Notes under the pieces: generated by a model | The model's input: only the letters and a program-made list of their open reading frames with translations | Database searches by the model: none | What the model was told of the DNA's origin: nothing | Program-made: the position numbers and the translations under genes | Source of the DNA: Amphiura filiformis | Lineage: Eukaryota; Echinodermata; Ophiuroidea; Amphilepidida; Amphiuridae | DNA: 64,000 nucleotides | Direction: 5' to 3' | NCBI RefSeq assembly: GCF_039555335.1 | Contig: NC_092647.1 | Span: forward strand, 13,623,594 to 13,687,593 | Shown: positions 34,005-45,988 of the stretch, in pieces | Layout: each line of letters opens with the position of its first letter | Numbering within the stretch: the first letter of the stretch is position 1

Positions 34005-36716
34005 AGTATCTTCTAAAGAAAGCGCCCTGTGTAAATGATATCTTCAGAAGATAGCACCCTGTGTAAATGATATCTTCAGAAGATAGCACCCTGTGTAAAT
34101 GTTATCTTCAGAAGATAGCACCCTGTGTAAATAATATCTTCAGAAGATAGCACCCTGTGTAAATGTTATCTTCAGAAGAAAGCACCCTGTTTAAAAGCTA
34201 TCTTCAGAAGATAACAGCATGTGTGAATGCTATCTTCAGAAGATAGTACCCTGTGTAAATGTTATCTTCAGAAGATAACACCCTGTGTAAATGTTATCTT
34301 CAAAAGATAACACCCTGTGCAAATGTTATCTTCAGAAGATAGTACCCTGTGTAAATGTTATCTTCAGAAGATAGCACCCTGTGTAAAGATAACACCCTGT
34401 GTAAATGTTATCTTCAGAAGATAGCACCCTGTGCAAATGTTATCTTCAGAAGATAGTACCCTGTGTAAATGTTATCTTCAGAAGATATCACCCTGTGTAA
34501 ATGATATCTTCAGAAGATAGCACCCTGTGTAGATGATATCTTCAGATGATAGCACCCTGTGTAAATAATATCTTCAGAAGATAGCACCCTGTGTAAATGT
34601 TATCTTCAGAAGAAAGCACCCTGTTTAAAAGCTATCTTCAGAAGATAGCACCCTGTGTAAAAGCTATCTTCAGAAGATAGCACCCTGTGTAAATGTTATC
34701 TTCAGAAGAAAGCACCCTGTTTAAAAGCTATCTTCAGAAGATAACAGCATGTGTGAATGCTATCTTCAGAAGATAGTACCCTGTGTAAATGTTATCTTCA
34801 GAAGATAACACCCTGTGTAAATGTTATCTTCAAAAGATAACACCCTGTGCAAATGTTATCTTCAGAAGATAGTACCCTGTGTAAATGTTATCTTCAGAAG
34901 ATAGCACCCTGTGTAAAGATAACACCCTGTGTAAATGTTATCTTCAGAAGATAGCACCCTGTGCAAATGTTATCTTCAGAAGATAGTACCCTGTGTAAAT
35001 GTTATCTTCAGAAGATAGCACCCTGTGTAAATGTTATCTTCAGAAGATAGCACCTTGTGTAAATGTTATCTTCAGAAGATAGCACCTTGTGTAAATGTTA
35101 TCTTCAGAAGATAACACCCTGTGTAAATGTTATCTTCAGAAGATAGCACCTTGTGTAAATGTTATCTTCAGAAGATAACACCCTGTGTAAATGTTATCTT
35201 CAGAAGATAACACCCTGTGTAAATGTTATCTTCAGAAGATAACACCCTGTGTAAATGTTATCTTCAGAAGATAGCACCTTGTGTAAATGTTATCTTCAGA
35301 AGATAACACCCTGTGTAAATGTTATCTTCAGAAGATAGCACCCTGTGTAAATGTTATCTTCAGAAGAAAGCACCCTGTTTAAAAGCTATCTTCAGAAGAT
35401 AGCACCCTGTGTAAAAGCTATCTTCAGAAGATAGCACCCTGTGTAAATGCTATCTTCAGAAGATAGTACCCTGTGTAAATGTTATCTTCAGAAGATAGCA
35501 CCCTGTGTAAATGATATCTTCAGAAGATAGCACCCTGTGTAAATGATATCTTCAGATGATAGAACCCTGTGTAAATAATATCTTCAGAAGATAGCACCCT
35601 GTGTAAATGTTATCTTCAGAAGAAAGCACCCTGTGTAAAAGCTATCTTCAGAAGATAGCACCCTGTGTAAAAGCTATCTTCAGAAGATAGCACCCTGTGT
35701 AAATGCTATCTTCAGAAGATAGTACCCTGTGTAAATGTTATCTTCAGAAGATAGCACCCTGTGTAAATGTTATCTTCAGAAGATAGCACCTTGTGTAAAT
35801 GTTATCTTCAGAAGATAGCACCTTGTGTAAATGTTATCTTCAGAAGATAACACCCTGTGTAAATGTTATCTTCAGAAGATAGCACCTTGTGTAAATGTTA
35901 TCTTCAGAAGATAACACCCTGTGTAAATGTTATCTTCAGAAGATAACACCCTGTGTAAATGTTATCTTCAGAAGATAATACCCTGTGTAAATGTTATCTT
36001 CAGAAGATAACACCCTATGTAAATGTTATCTTCAGAAGATAATACCCTGTGTAAATGTTATCTTCAGAAGATAGTACCCTGTGTAAATGTTATCTTCAGA
36101 AGATAATACCCTGTGTAAATGTTATCTTCAGAAGATAACACCCTATGTAAATGTTATCTTCAGAAGATAATACCCTGTGTAAATGTTATCTTCAGAAGAT
36201 AGTACCCTGTGTAAATGTTATCTTCAGAAGATAATACCCTGTGTAAATGTTATCTTCAGAAGATAACACCCTATGTAAATGTTATCTTCAGAAGATAATA
36301 CCCTGTGTAAATGTTATCTTCAGAAGATAGTACCCTGTGTAAATGTTATCTTCAGAAGATAATACCCTGTGTAAATGTTATCTTCAGAAGATAACACCCT
36401 ATGTAAATGTTATCTTCAGAAGATAATACCCTGTGTAAATGTTATCTTCAGAAGATAGCACCTTGTGTAAATGTTATCTTCAGAAGATAGTACCCTGTGT
36501 AAATGTTATCTTCAGAAGATAACACCCTGTGTAAATGTTATCTTCAGAAGATAACACCCTGTGTAAATGTTATCTTCAGAAGATAACACCCTGTGTAAAT
36601 GTTATCTTCAGAAGATAACACCCTGTGTAAATGTTATCTTCAGAAGATAGCACCCTGTGTAAATGATATCTTCAGAAGATAGCACCCTGTGTAAATGCTA
36701 TCTTCAGAAGATAACA
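34005..36716 (+). repeat. 32-bp palindromic-core satellite, forward array
   Basis: About 84 copies of a 32-bp unit: TATCTTCAGAAGATA then GCACCCTGTGTAAATGT. The core TATCTTC-A-GAAGATA is a palindrome with one central base, in many copies extended to GCTATCTTC...GAAGATAGC. Higher-order structure is visible: a block of about 230 bp near 34200-34430 recurs at 34740-34970, and a four-monomer unit (128 bp, with the CCCTATGT variant) recurs four times between 35980 and 36420. Confidence 0.97.
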
Positions 36717-36989
36717 TCCGTAAGTAATGATATTATAAAATTGGAAACTGAGATATCGGCCTTTGAAAATATTATTGACAATGTTGAGAGTAAGAATGAT
36801 CTTAAGAATGGTCTGAAAAATACAAGATGCCAGTTATATTCCGATCTGAAACTATCAGACAATATTAAACATTATAATCATCACAAATTTGCACAAAACC
36901 CAAATTGTGATTTTTTTTTTTTTTTTGGCCATTTCTCCATTTACGATCCTGCCCAAAAGTGTCTACTTTCGATATACCACGTCACATAG
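36663..36989 (+). other. Unrecognised open frame at the edge of the satellite
   Basis: After the last satellite units the frame continues IIKLETEISAFENIIDN and LKNGLKNTRCQLYSDLKLSD, a Lys/Glu-rich, probably helical stretch of about 60 residues, before a poly-T run. The style recalls the connecting region of LINE proteins but no motif proves it. Could be chance. Confidence 0.2.
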
Positions 36990-38050
36990 ACAACTTGTTA
37001 CTTAAATTAATAACTACACTAATTTTCCTATGAAATCTTCTTGGCATTCACGCATTGACACATGATAAATTTATATTTGAAAATATCAGAGTAAAACAAT
37101 CACGACTCTTCCATGAATGGAGGATGATGATGAATGAGATACACCTACCTAAAGTACGAATGATTGATGACTACACGCACACCTTTTAACAACTTATGAA
37201 TACAAAGCATTTTAATATCAAAAGTACATTTAATTGACGTTTTCAGCTATTGTTCCTTTGTCTTTGTTTAACCTATGAAAACTACCTGCCGATTGGCCAA
37301 AATGAATATTGTGTTCAACTTTGAACCAATCAAGGAGAGTATTAATAAGGTCCTCTGTAAATGCAAGTTTGATCATATAGTTTAAAGCCTAGTCATAATT
37401 GGCAATTGAAATGAGCATTTCAAGTTATCAACCAATCAGAAATGCCGTTAGATGACCAATAGTGTCCAGGGGGTTAACAGGGACTAGATCTCCCCCTGTA
37501 TTCAACAATTTGAACAATAACATTAATAATCTTACCATCTTACTTTGACTTTGAAGCTATATGGGTTTTCAGAAGACAGATTAGACATCGATGAGTGGAA
37601 TAAAGCGGTGGAAAATTGGCAATTTTCGAGCAATTATTAAAGTGATAAAAATGTACCAAATTGAGCACCATTATTGAGATGAAAATTGAGCCAAAAAGCT
37701 GTGGGTCATTCGGAGAAGACACCATGGGGGCGTATCCAGGGCCAGGGTGGTTTTGTCAAACTGTTTGGACGCGTGACTGCATGTTTACGGAGAACATGGA
37801 GAACCAGGGAGAGAATAGTGCGCTCTGTATTGACGTATTTGTTACTTGCTGTTTGTTGGCCTTGTTTTTTGAACTCCTCAAAACGCGACCGTGTTCCCAG
37901 ATGTTACAAGTCCTCTACGCCAATTTCTACACAATCCACACCGTCCTTTAAAGGGGGGGGGGGGTACTATGTAGGGGTGTGTTTCTGTAATTCTAATGAT
38001 GTTGTTTTTGTGATTAACCCCGTGAATAGAAAAATCTATACTTAATATAG
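36990..38050. other. Spacer between oppositely oriented satellite arrays
   Basis: 37261-37300 (AACTACCTGCCGATTGGCC) is an inverted match to 63960-63990, a dispersed repeat. 37661-38045 has two overlapping open frames of 96 and 119 residues, with no recognised motif, in a locally GC-richer patch ending in G10. They may be a gene fragment or chance. No splice evidence. Confidence 0.35.
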
Positions 38051-38051
38051 T

Positions 38052-38372
38052 AATATGCTATCTTCTGCAGATAGCATTTACACAGGGTGCTATTTTCTGA
38101 AGGTATGACTTACACAGGGTGCTATCTACTGAAGATAGCATTTACATATGGTGCTATCTTCTGAAGATAACATTTACACAGTGTGCTATCTGCTGAAGGT
38201 AGGACTTACACAGGGTGCTATCTTCTGAAGATAACATTTACACAGGTGCTATCTTCTGGAGATTCTGGGGATATCATTTACACATGGTGCTATCTTCTGA
38301 AGATAACATTTACACAGTGTGCTATCTTCTGAAGGTAGGACTTACACAGGGTGCTATCTATATTGTAGATAG
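38052..38372 (-). repeat. 32-bp satellite, reverse orientation, first block
   Basis: Units read GCTATCTTCTGAAGATAGCA then TTTACACAGGGT, the inverse complement of the array at 34005-36716, about ten copies with variants (GAAGGTAGGACTTACAC). Confidence 0.93.
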
Positions 38373-39632
38373 CATTTACTATCTTTCCTACACTTTCAAA
38401 ATCTGAAGGTTATGTTATTGACATTTTTATCGACGCAGTATACATAACAAATTTTTATTTTTAAATAATTTGCTAGGTTATACTTTGTCCACAACATAAT
38501 ATCATGACACATATATCAATGTTCATATTATTTCGTTTGTGGAGACCGGTCATTGACCTTTGGTGAAGTGACAATGACCATCACTATGGACCACAATGGC
38601 CTCATCCCAGTGGCATAGTTCAATAACCTCAATTAAACAATCATAGTGCAAAATTTGACCTCAAGCTGCAGAGTATGAGTTTTTGTACCCAAATTTTCAA
38701 AGGTCATTCAATGAATGTACAAATGTATTGGGGTTTAAGAAATGTGCCCTGATAGATGAGCATGTTGTGGATCCTAGTGCATGACAAACGACTAGAACAT
38801 GAACGTATATTTCACATGAAAAATTTACTAGTGACATGCCTTTGTTACTGAAATAACACCTGCAATGTCATAGCCGGCCGCTCTACAGAGGTCAAATCAA
38901 AGTGTGAATGGTTAAGGGAGAAACCGGACACATGAAATGTTTTCTTTAAAATGCGCGCAAGCAGTGGTGAGCCAGGGGGATTGCCCTCTCCCCCCGAAAC
39001 GTTCGGGGATGAAAATGAGGACTGCAAAGAATAAAGTGTCTCTAAAATGACTAAAAATGGGACAAACAAATTGGCTTTACCCCCCACACTAAAAAGCTGG
39101 CTACGCTTCTGAGCGCAAGATTGATTAACAATTACATTTCAAGTCAATAATTGAGCGTTCTATATGTTTTCTGATAGATTTATGGTATCACAATCAGACC
39201 CTGGTATAGCTCAAAAGTTGAAAATTAAATAGCATTGCAGTCAAGCAGTGTTAATAGTCCCATCCAATTACCTGCAGGTAGCATCTCTGGATTAAGGTAG
39301 GAGAAACTTTTCCAAACCACCCTATTTTCTATTTGCATAATTATGCAAACTTCGTGTTGCGGAATGATACGCTTGGAATTGCCCATTTATACTGGTATAA
39401 AACGAATTGGTTCATCTCCAAAACACAGATGCATGTGCTATGTGATTTCTCATGCTTTGCCTTAATCAAAATTAAAAAATAATTAATGATTACCCAACCC
39501 TGTAATTAAAAAAAATCAGGATTTCAAGTTGTTTCATCCGTTTTCATGGCTATGGTTACAAGAGGCATAACTGGTGACTAGGCCTACTCTCTAATCACAT
39601 TTGTCTGTTTCTAATGGCCTGCACCTGTATTA
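38373..39632. other. Non-coding spacer with a C-rich repeat
   Basis: 38930-39110 is a decayed dispersed repeat (GAGCCAGGGGGATTGCCC, TTACCCCCCACAC, AAGCTGGCTACGCTTCTG). The rest is AT-rich with no gene. Confidence 0.4.
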
Positions 39633-41140
39633 TTATAAACATGCATACAAAACTAGAGCGGTTACCGCACTATAGCTGAACCATGGGGCTTCGACAGTAT
39701 GTGGCATACCACTGTTACACTTACACATTTACACAGGCTGCTATCTTCTAAAGATAACATTTACACCGTGTGCTATCTTCTGAAGATAGCATTTACACAT
39801 GGTTTTATCTTCTGAAGATAACATTTACACAGGGTGCTATCCTCTGAAGATAGCATTTACACATGGTGATATCTTCTGAAGATAGCATTTACACAGGGTG
39901 CAAACAACTGTTATAAACATGCATACAAAACTAGAGCGGCAAAACTAGAGCGGTTCGACAGTATGTGGCATACCACTGTTACACTTAGCCTACACATTTA
40001 CACAGGCTGCTATCTTCTAAAGATAACATTTACACCGTGTGCTATCTTCTGACGATAGCATTTACACATGGTTTTATCTTCTGAAGATAACATTTACACA
40101 GGGTGCTATCCTCTGAAGATAGCATTTACACAGGGTGCTATCTTCTGAAGATAACATTTACACATGCTGTTATCTTCTGAAGATAACATTTACACATGGT
40201 GATATCTTCTGAAGATAGCATTTACACATGGTGCAAACAACTGTTATAAACATGCATACAAAACTAGAGCGGTTACCGCACTGTGGCTGAACCATGGGGC
40301 TTCGACAGTATGTAGCATACCACTGTTACACTTACACATTTACACAGATACACAGATGAAGATATCATTTACACAGGGTGCTATCGTCTGAAGATAACAT
40401 TTACACAGGGTGATATCTTCTGAAGATAGCATTTACACAGGGTGATATCTTCTGAAGATAGCATTTACACAGGGTGATATCTTCTGAAGATAGCATTTAC
40501 ACAGGGTGCTATCTTCTGAAGATAGCATTTACACAGGGTGCTATCTTCTGACACAGGGTGATATCTTCTGAAGATAGCATTTACACAGGATGCTACCTTC
40601 TGAAGATAGCAGATAGCATTTACACAGGGTGCTATCTTCTGAAGATAACATTTATACAGGGTGCTATCTTCTGAAGATAACATTTATACAGGGTGATATC
40701 TTCTGAAGATAACATTTACACTTGGTGCTATCTCTAAAGATAGCATTTACACATGGTGCTATCTTCTGAAGATAACATTTACACAGGGTACTATCTTCTG
40801 AAGATAGCATTTATCCAGGGTGCTATCTTCTGAAGATAACATTTACACTTGGTACTATCTTCTGAAGATAGCATTTACACATGGTGCTATCTTCGGAAGA
40901 TAGCATTTACACAGGGTGCTAAAGATATCGTTTACACAGGGTGCTATCTTCTGAAGATAACATCTCAGTATGCTACCTGCTGAAGGTAGAACTTACATAG
41001 GGTGCTATCTACTGAAGATAGCATGTACACCGGGTGCTATCTTCTGAAGATAGCATTTACACAGGGTACTATCTTCTGAAGATAATATTTACACATGCAG
41101 GGTGCTATCGTCTAAAGGTAGGACTTACACAGGGTGCTAT
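39633..41140 (-). repeat. 32-bp satellite, reverse orientation, composite array
   Basis: Three copies of a non-satellite module (ATAAACATGCATACAAAACT...GGCTTCGACAGTATGT...CATACCACTGTTACACTTA) at 39637, 39914 and 40245 are each followed by reverse-orientation satellite units, forming a composite higher-order repeat of about 280-330 bp. From 40340 to 41140 it is plain satellite with scattered truncations. Confidence 0.92.
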
Positions 41141-42199
41141 TTACTTGAGAAAAAAAGACAACAAATTAATGCCTATTCGCATTCAAAAGCCCATGAAAAC
41201 ACTTGTTCGTTACAATCGGGCAACAGTTATTTGAGTATAATATCTATCGGTGTGTTGTGATACAATTTACATGCATGCAGCAATGAACCCGTGACATTAC
41301 CCGATATATTGTTTGAATACGCCATCCAAGAAAACATTAAAACCATTTTAACATGGACTTAATACTTTACTACAGTGCTTTGGTTGAATCCAAAGCTTAC
41401 TATGAATAAGTAACGGGATATAGTTCATGTTTCTTTTCAATAATAAATCTAAGATATTTGGAAAAAGGTAGGTTGAATGTAGCATAGTATTAACTATGGT
41501 ACGAAGTATATGCTTTAATTGACCAGCCAAAATCCCCTGAATCAATTAGCTAACAAGAGACAAGTATATAGCGGACTAAAAGATCTCGCATTTTTGCTTA
41601 AACATAAATCCCTAGCATTCTATAGATAGAGAAAATTGAAATGCCACAGAGTGCAGGTCGTGTATATACCCAGCAAGAACTAAAGGATGCCCTCGTGAAT
41701 AGTTAATCTTTTAAAAACCTGTATCGCGTTTGTATTTTAATTATTGATAGTTATCTGAAATGGTGTACAGAATTCCATTCTTGTTTTTAAAATAATGCAG
41801 GGAACAAGTTTCATCTTGTTAGTGCTGTTGAAATGAGATGCTAATTTTGAACGCGTTGCTCATCTTTAGTTAAATGAACATTTGTTTATACAAGTTACTT
41901 ATTGCTACAGTAAGGGGAGAGACATGGAGAAATGGGAAGAATGGAAAATTAATGAATATTAGTACAACAAAAGTTAGACAAACTCCCGTCGTCGAAGGTC
42001 TAATATATATAGGCCCTACATAAATTCACATTATAGTGAAACAGTTAAACAACACAAACTTAGGTGTCGCTAAATAAACACGGTAAAGGCAAGAATTCAA
42101 AGTATGCTACATTTACGGCTAATAAAGCTACATATGAAAGACTTCAAGTGCGGACAGTCCGGGCTGCGTGCTACAACATCATTCGTTCATGCATTCTGT
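41141..42199. other. Non-coding, no feature seen
   Basis: AT-rich unique-looking DNA; no frame, tandem or inverted repeat that I can support. Confidence 0.4.
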
Positions 42200-42541
42200 C
42201 TTAGAAGCATCTGATGAACCCAATGTATAAGTATGCCACTGCTGCTGAGCTCCTTGAGAGCTGTGATTGCACTGATTGGACCTGAAGAATTGCATATTCT
42301 ACCAGAACAATATCATCAGCGAAGGCCAGATCATTCATTTCCTAGACTTCATGGCATATGGATAAGTCACAACTCTCGATTCTATTCGTGTGGAGGTCCT
42401 ATCCAGCAGATGGTCTACAAGGACAATAAAAAGGAATGGTGTCACTACACTACCTTGTCGAACCCCTTCACCATGCTCATCTGTAAGACGTGTAGATATG
42501 CCAGTGTATATCATGCACATAATATATATTATGATATTCAC
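42200..42541 (-). pseudogene. Non-LTR retrotransposon reverse transcriptase fragment
   Basis: On the minus strand the frame reads EGVRQGSVVTPFLFIVLVDH, the classic RT motif block before the catalytic site. Then, after a stop and frame change, DLAFADDIVLVE gives the catalytic FADD box at about 42300. Order and spacing fit a LINE-type reverse transcriptase. Stops, and the absence of endonuclease and other RT blocks nearby, show a dead 5'-truncated copy. The clade (for example RTE- or CR1-like) cannot be told. An overlapping plus-strand frame is its shadow. Confidence 0.82.
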
Positions 42542-42574
42542 ATTAGATTTGTAGTATTTATTTTATTTTAATTT

Positions 42575-42611
42575 GGCTTCTTTGTTGTTGTTGTTGTTGT
42601 TGTTGTTGTTT
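42575..42611. repeat. (TTG)n microsatellite
   Basis: Twelve TTG units interrupted only at the ends. Confidence 0.95.
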
Positions 42612-43381
42612 TATTAAAACTTGAATATCTTAGGTCTAATCAAAAAGTGCTGCAAGGCATTTATATCTATATGAACTTTTATGACGACGGTAGCATTGAT
42701 TGGTAGTAACTTCAATAATATATCGGCTCCATCTTTGTATCGTAACAAGGTTCGTTGAACATATCCTAAAAGAAAACACACCACACTTTAATAATTCTCA
42801 CGCACGCATGTTTTTTTAACAAAACGTATCACATTCATCAAATGTTGTTACACGCCTTACTTAACATTCCGTTTTCCATGTTTCCAAACACCCCCTAATT
42901 TTGTTCTCATGCTTGTTCGAGACCGATGACTCTTTTGTTCCCTTTCTTTGTAATATAACATATTACATTTACATTTCTAGGGGCAATGCGCTTTAATAAT
43001 GTTTTGAGGTCGAGAAGGGAGTGGTGGACGGCAGGCGTGACCAACACATCAGCTAAATCATCATTAGTAGTTTATCTTTTTCATGCTGACATGATTCTCC
43101 CACAACATGTTATAATGTGACGCCAAATATTTTTGAATTACTTAATTTCACATTAAATCAAATTTTAACATGACTAAACAAAAGCAAAAAGTATACACGA
43201 ACATCATTCAGAGATAAACAAAACTTTAAATAATTATTATAGCGCCCGTCGCTGTAGAAGTTGGACCCCATCACAGTTGTATTTGAAGCTGGTTTACAAT
43301 GTATTTTCAGACCAAATCTATCAGCCTTTACCCAATACAGAGTCGAGACACTTTGAAAAGACTTTTCAGACATTAACAAAA
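42612..43381. other. Non-coding, no feature seen
   Basis: AT-rich, no supported frame or repeat. Confidence 0.35.
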
Positions 43382-43383
43382 TA

Positions 43384-43635
43384 CCGTAATAACTCGATAA
43401 TTAGCATATGTGCTTATACTATCGAGCGCTTTTGAAAACACGAAATTGTAAAAGTCCGGCGCTTTACCAACTGAGCTAATGGAGTTGAGACACTTGTTTA
43501 CTTGTTCGTATACAACTGTGTGTATTGATGAATTGCTCAAAACCCTTTACACTTTTGTGGATGGGGCTCTTCATGTTTGCATTTTTTTAAAGCGCTCAAT
43601 AGTAAGCGCATATGCTAACTATCGAGTTTTTACGG
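43384..43635. mobile_element. TA-flanked MITE with internal tRNA-like promoter
   Basis: TA then CCGTAATAACTCGATAATTA at the left and TAACTATCGAGTTTTTACGG then TA at the right. The arms are about 50 bp, inverse with few mismatches, and include AGCGCATATGC-like sequence and TCGAGCGCTTTT. The TA target and CCGTAA ends suggest a Tc1/mariner-type MITE. A second element with CCGTAAAACC ends is at 61157-61371. Confidence 0.85.
43446..43484 (-). pseudogene. tRNA 5' half (Lys-like) inside the MITE
   Basis: On the minus strand: TCCATTAGCTCAGTTGGT then AAAGCGCCGGACTTTTACAA. This matches the tRNA D arm (A box TAGCTCAGTTGGT) and an anticodon arm with TTT (GGACTTTTA). The T arm is missing, so it cannot be a tRNA gene. 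Confidence 0.65.
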
Positions 43636-43949
43636 TACATATTTTCGAAATATCGAAATAAGTATGACTTCAATTAAAATACCGGTACTATAAACTTGAC
43701 ATGCTTGAGTATCGTGTCAAATAATTTATAGGTAAATCAAGAAGCACATCGTCGTTTATATTGCCAATATGTGTTATTGCATGGTCGACCATTATCACTA
43801 CATTACCGGGTCTTAAACATATTCATCTATCCGGACACAGTTCGTGAACCCTAATAAACCAGTACGTAATAGAATGACCTATGAATGTCCTGAGTACAAA
43901 AACTCGGAAGATGTCTCATTTAATTAAGACAGAACAGCACGATGTGCTA

Positions 43950-44115
43950 ATTAGGGTCAAGGTTTAGGGTTAGGGGTTAAAATTAGGGTTAGGGTTAGGG
44001 TTAGAGTCAGGGTTAAGGTTTGGGTTAGGGTTAGGGCTAGGGTTAGGGTTATTGTTAAGGTTAGGGTATGAGTTAGGGTTATGGGTCAGGATTAGGGTTA
44101 GGGGTTAGGGTTCGT
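43950..44115. repeat. Degenerate TTAGGG repeats (interstitial telomere-like)
   Basis: About 20 copies of GGGTTA-type units, six or so perfect in runs (GGGTTAGGGTTAGGGTTAG), the rest with substitutions (GAGTCAGGGTTAAGG). Flanked by ordinary DNA on both sides, so not a chromosome end. Confidence 0.9.
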
Positions 44116-44173
44116 TTCTGTCTTAAATTAGACATTTACTTGAGATCAAATGTCAAATGTTTAGCTATACTTA

Positions 44174-44505
44174 TTAAATGCGATTTCGTGATCCTAGCAT
44201 ACTCTTTTTTATGACATTTTTCAGTAGATATCCACGAAAAAGCTTATTCCCAAAATTTCATTTGGCGTTTGCGAGTTATGCATGATTATGTGTATTACAC
44301 TGCTCCATAGGCCACTGTTGTAATTTCGTTCTGGTATACCAGAACGAAATTAAAATTTAGCGATATTTTTGCTAAACGAATTAATCTGCAAGAAATTTTT
44401 GGTACATAAATATTATGTAGCCAGAGGTTTGCAGTGGTATAAAAATCTCAGCTTAAAAAAAGAAAAGTGGGGGATGAGGCTGTGGATCACGAAATGCCCT
44501 TTTAA
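44174..44505. mobile_element. TTAA-flanked MITE, copy 2 (reverse)
   Basis: TTAA then ATGCGATTTCGTGATCC; right end GGATCACGAAATGCCC then TTTTAA. Contains the palindrome TTTCGTTCTGG-TATACCAGAACGAAA and GTGGGGGATGAGG, so it is the inverse copy of 17289-17655. Confidence 0.85.
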
Positions 44506-44872
44506 TGAACTATATGATCGGGATAGATATCTAAATTAATGCAGCAGAGAAAAATCTGTTACATTTTAGCATAGATAATCTATGATTTTAGATTATATTC
44601 TTCGTGTCTCTTTTCCCTTTGGAGTTAAAAGTGATGGATTAATGAAGAAATTTGTGAATAAACTTGTAATAATTGTCTGGCACGTACGGCCAACTTATAG
44701 AAGGTGACCACCTGCTGGTCTAATTGCTAAGTCAAAAATAGAGACATCGATGATCTGTTTGGAGAATAGACAATATAGGATCTACAAATTTTCAGTTCTC
44801 TTTACCGCTTTTTGAAATGAATCGAACAAATATTTTACGAAATGTAAAAAAGTATGTGTATCTGTTTTACCA

Positions 44873-45100
44873 ATGTGGACCCATTAATAGCGTCACACAT
44901 CATTCCGGACGGTCTTAATAGTTCATTGTCAATGATTGTGCAAATAAGAGGCCATTGTAAAAGTTGCACCTGAGTCCACGGGCTGAGTCCACAGGAGTCA
45001 ACTTTCTTTGATTAACCAACAAACACATAAATAGGACTGGCCTGTTGTATTTTTTGAGAGTTGACTCCTTTGAACCCAGGTGCAACTTTTAAAATACTAT
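44873..45100. mobile_element. Damaged copy of the 16335-16577 foldback family
   Basis: ATGTGGACCCATTAATAGCG then CACACATCAT at the left, and AAAAGTTGCACC...GGTGCAACTTTTAAA near the right. The right end is lost where satellite fragments begin (45100). Confidence 0.7.
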
Positions 45101-45155
45101 CTTCATGTAGGTAGCACCCCGTGTACACTGTTATCTTCAGTAGACAGCACCCATG
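45100..45155 (+). repeat. Two isolated 32-bp satellite units
   Basis: ACTATCTTCATGTAGGTAGC then ACCCCGTGTACACTG, and TTATCTTCAGTAGACAGC then ACCCATGTG: diverged forward-orientation units away from the main arrays. Confidence 0.75.
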
Positions 45156-45316
45156 TGTATAAGCCACAAATACATAAGGGCCATATTTAAAGAACTGAGG
45201 GATATGCTATACTTTAATTTGGAAGACTCCTGCCTTCTTTCCTTTTGGTTTTCTTCCGACCACCACTTCTGTGCAATCATTTCAGGACACCATAATACTT
45301 CCTTTTTGCCAAGCAT

Positions 45317-45988
45317 TTAAGGGCTGGGGTATGAACGTTTGGACAGTATTTATTTTGGGACATTAGAGCACATCAGACATATCGAATTGCATTCTGAATA
45401 CGAAGAATGTCATTCTGATATCAAATAATTTTGGTTTTTGAAATTCGCAATTTAATACACATTTTATGGCAAATCATTAAAATTGATATTTTGATATTTA
45501 ACAGTAGGCCTACTCGAAGTAAACTTTATAAATCTGATGATTTATACTTAACGTGTATGTAGGTGGGATGAAATGCCGACGATCAATTGAAAATTTTGAC
45601 CTTTCGTATTGAAGATATGGATTTTTTTTCCCAAAACACCAAAAAAAATTAGGTCTTTTTGGGAAAAAAATCTATATCTTCAATATGAAAGGTCAAAATT
45701 TTCAATTGACCGTCGGCTTTTCCTCCCTGCTACATACACTTTAAGAATATATCATTAGATTTATATAATTTACTTCGAGGACTGTTATATATCAAAATTT
45801 GAAAAATATCAAATTTTTATAATTTGTCATAAAATTTGTATTATATTGTGATTTTCAAAAAATGAAAATTATTTGATATCAGAAAGACATGCTTCGTATT
45901 CAGAATGCAATTCGATAGGTCTGAGGTGCTCTCATGTCCCACAAAAATACTGTCGAAACGCAATAAACGCTCATTTTAGATCCCTTAA
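45317..45988. mobile_element. Near-palindromic TTAA element, copy B (reverse)
   Basis: TTAA then GGGCTGGGGTATGAACG at the left and CGCTCATTTTAGATCCC then TTAA at the right, i.e. copy A inverted. Arms and core (ATATGGATTTTTTTTCCCAA) as in copy A. Confidence 0.9.

Noticed and set aside
34510-34545. ACCCTGTGTAGAT, resembling the start of miR-10, which lies in Hox clusters
   Set aside because: It is a satellite monomer variant; the remainder of the mature sequence and a precursor fold specific to it are absent.
34005-36716. Regular repeats resembling a CRISPR array
   Set aside because: Units are contiguous without unique spacers, the DNA is clearly metazoan, and copies show satellite-style higher-order variation.
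43950-44115. True telomere
   Set aside because: Repeats are degenerate and short, with ordinary sequence on both sides.
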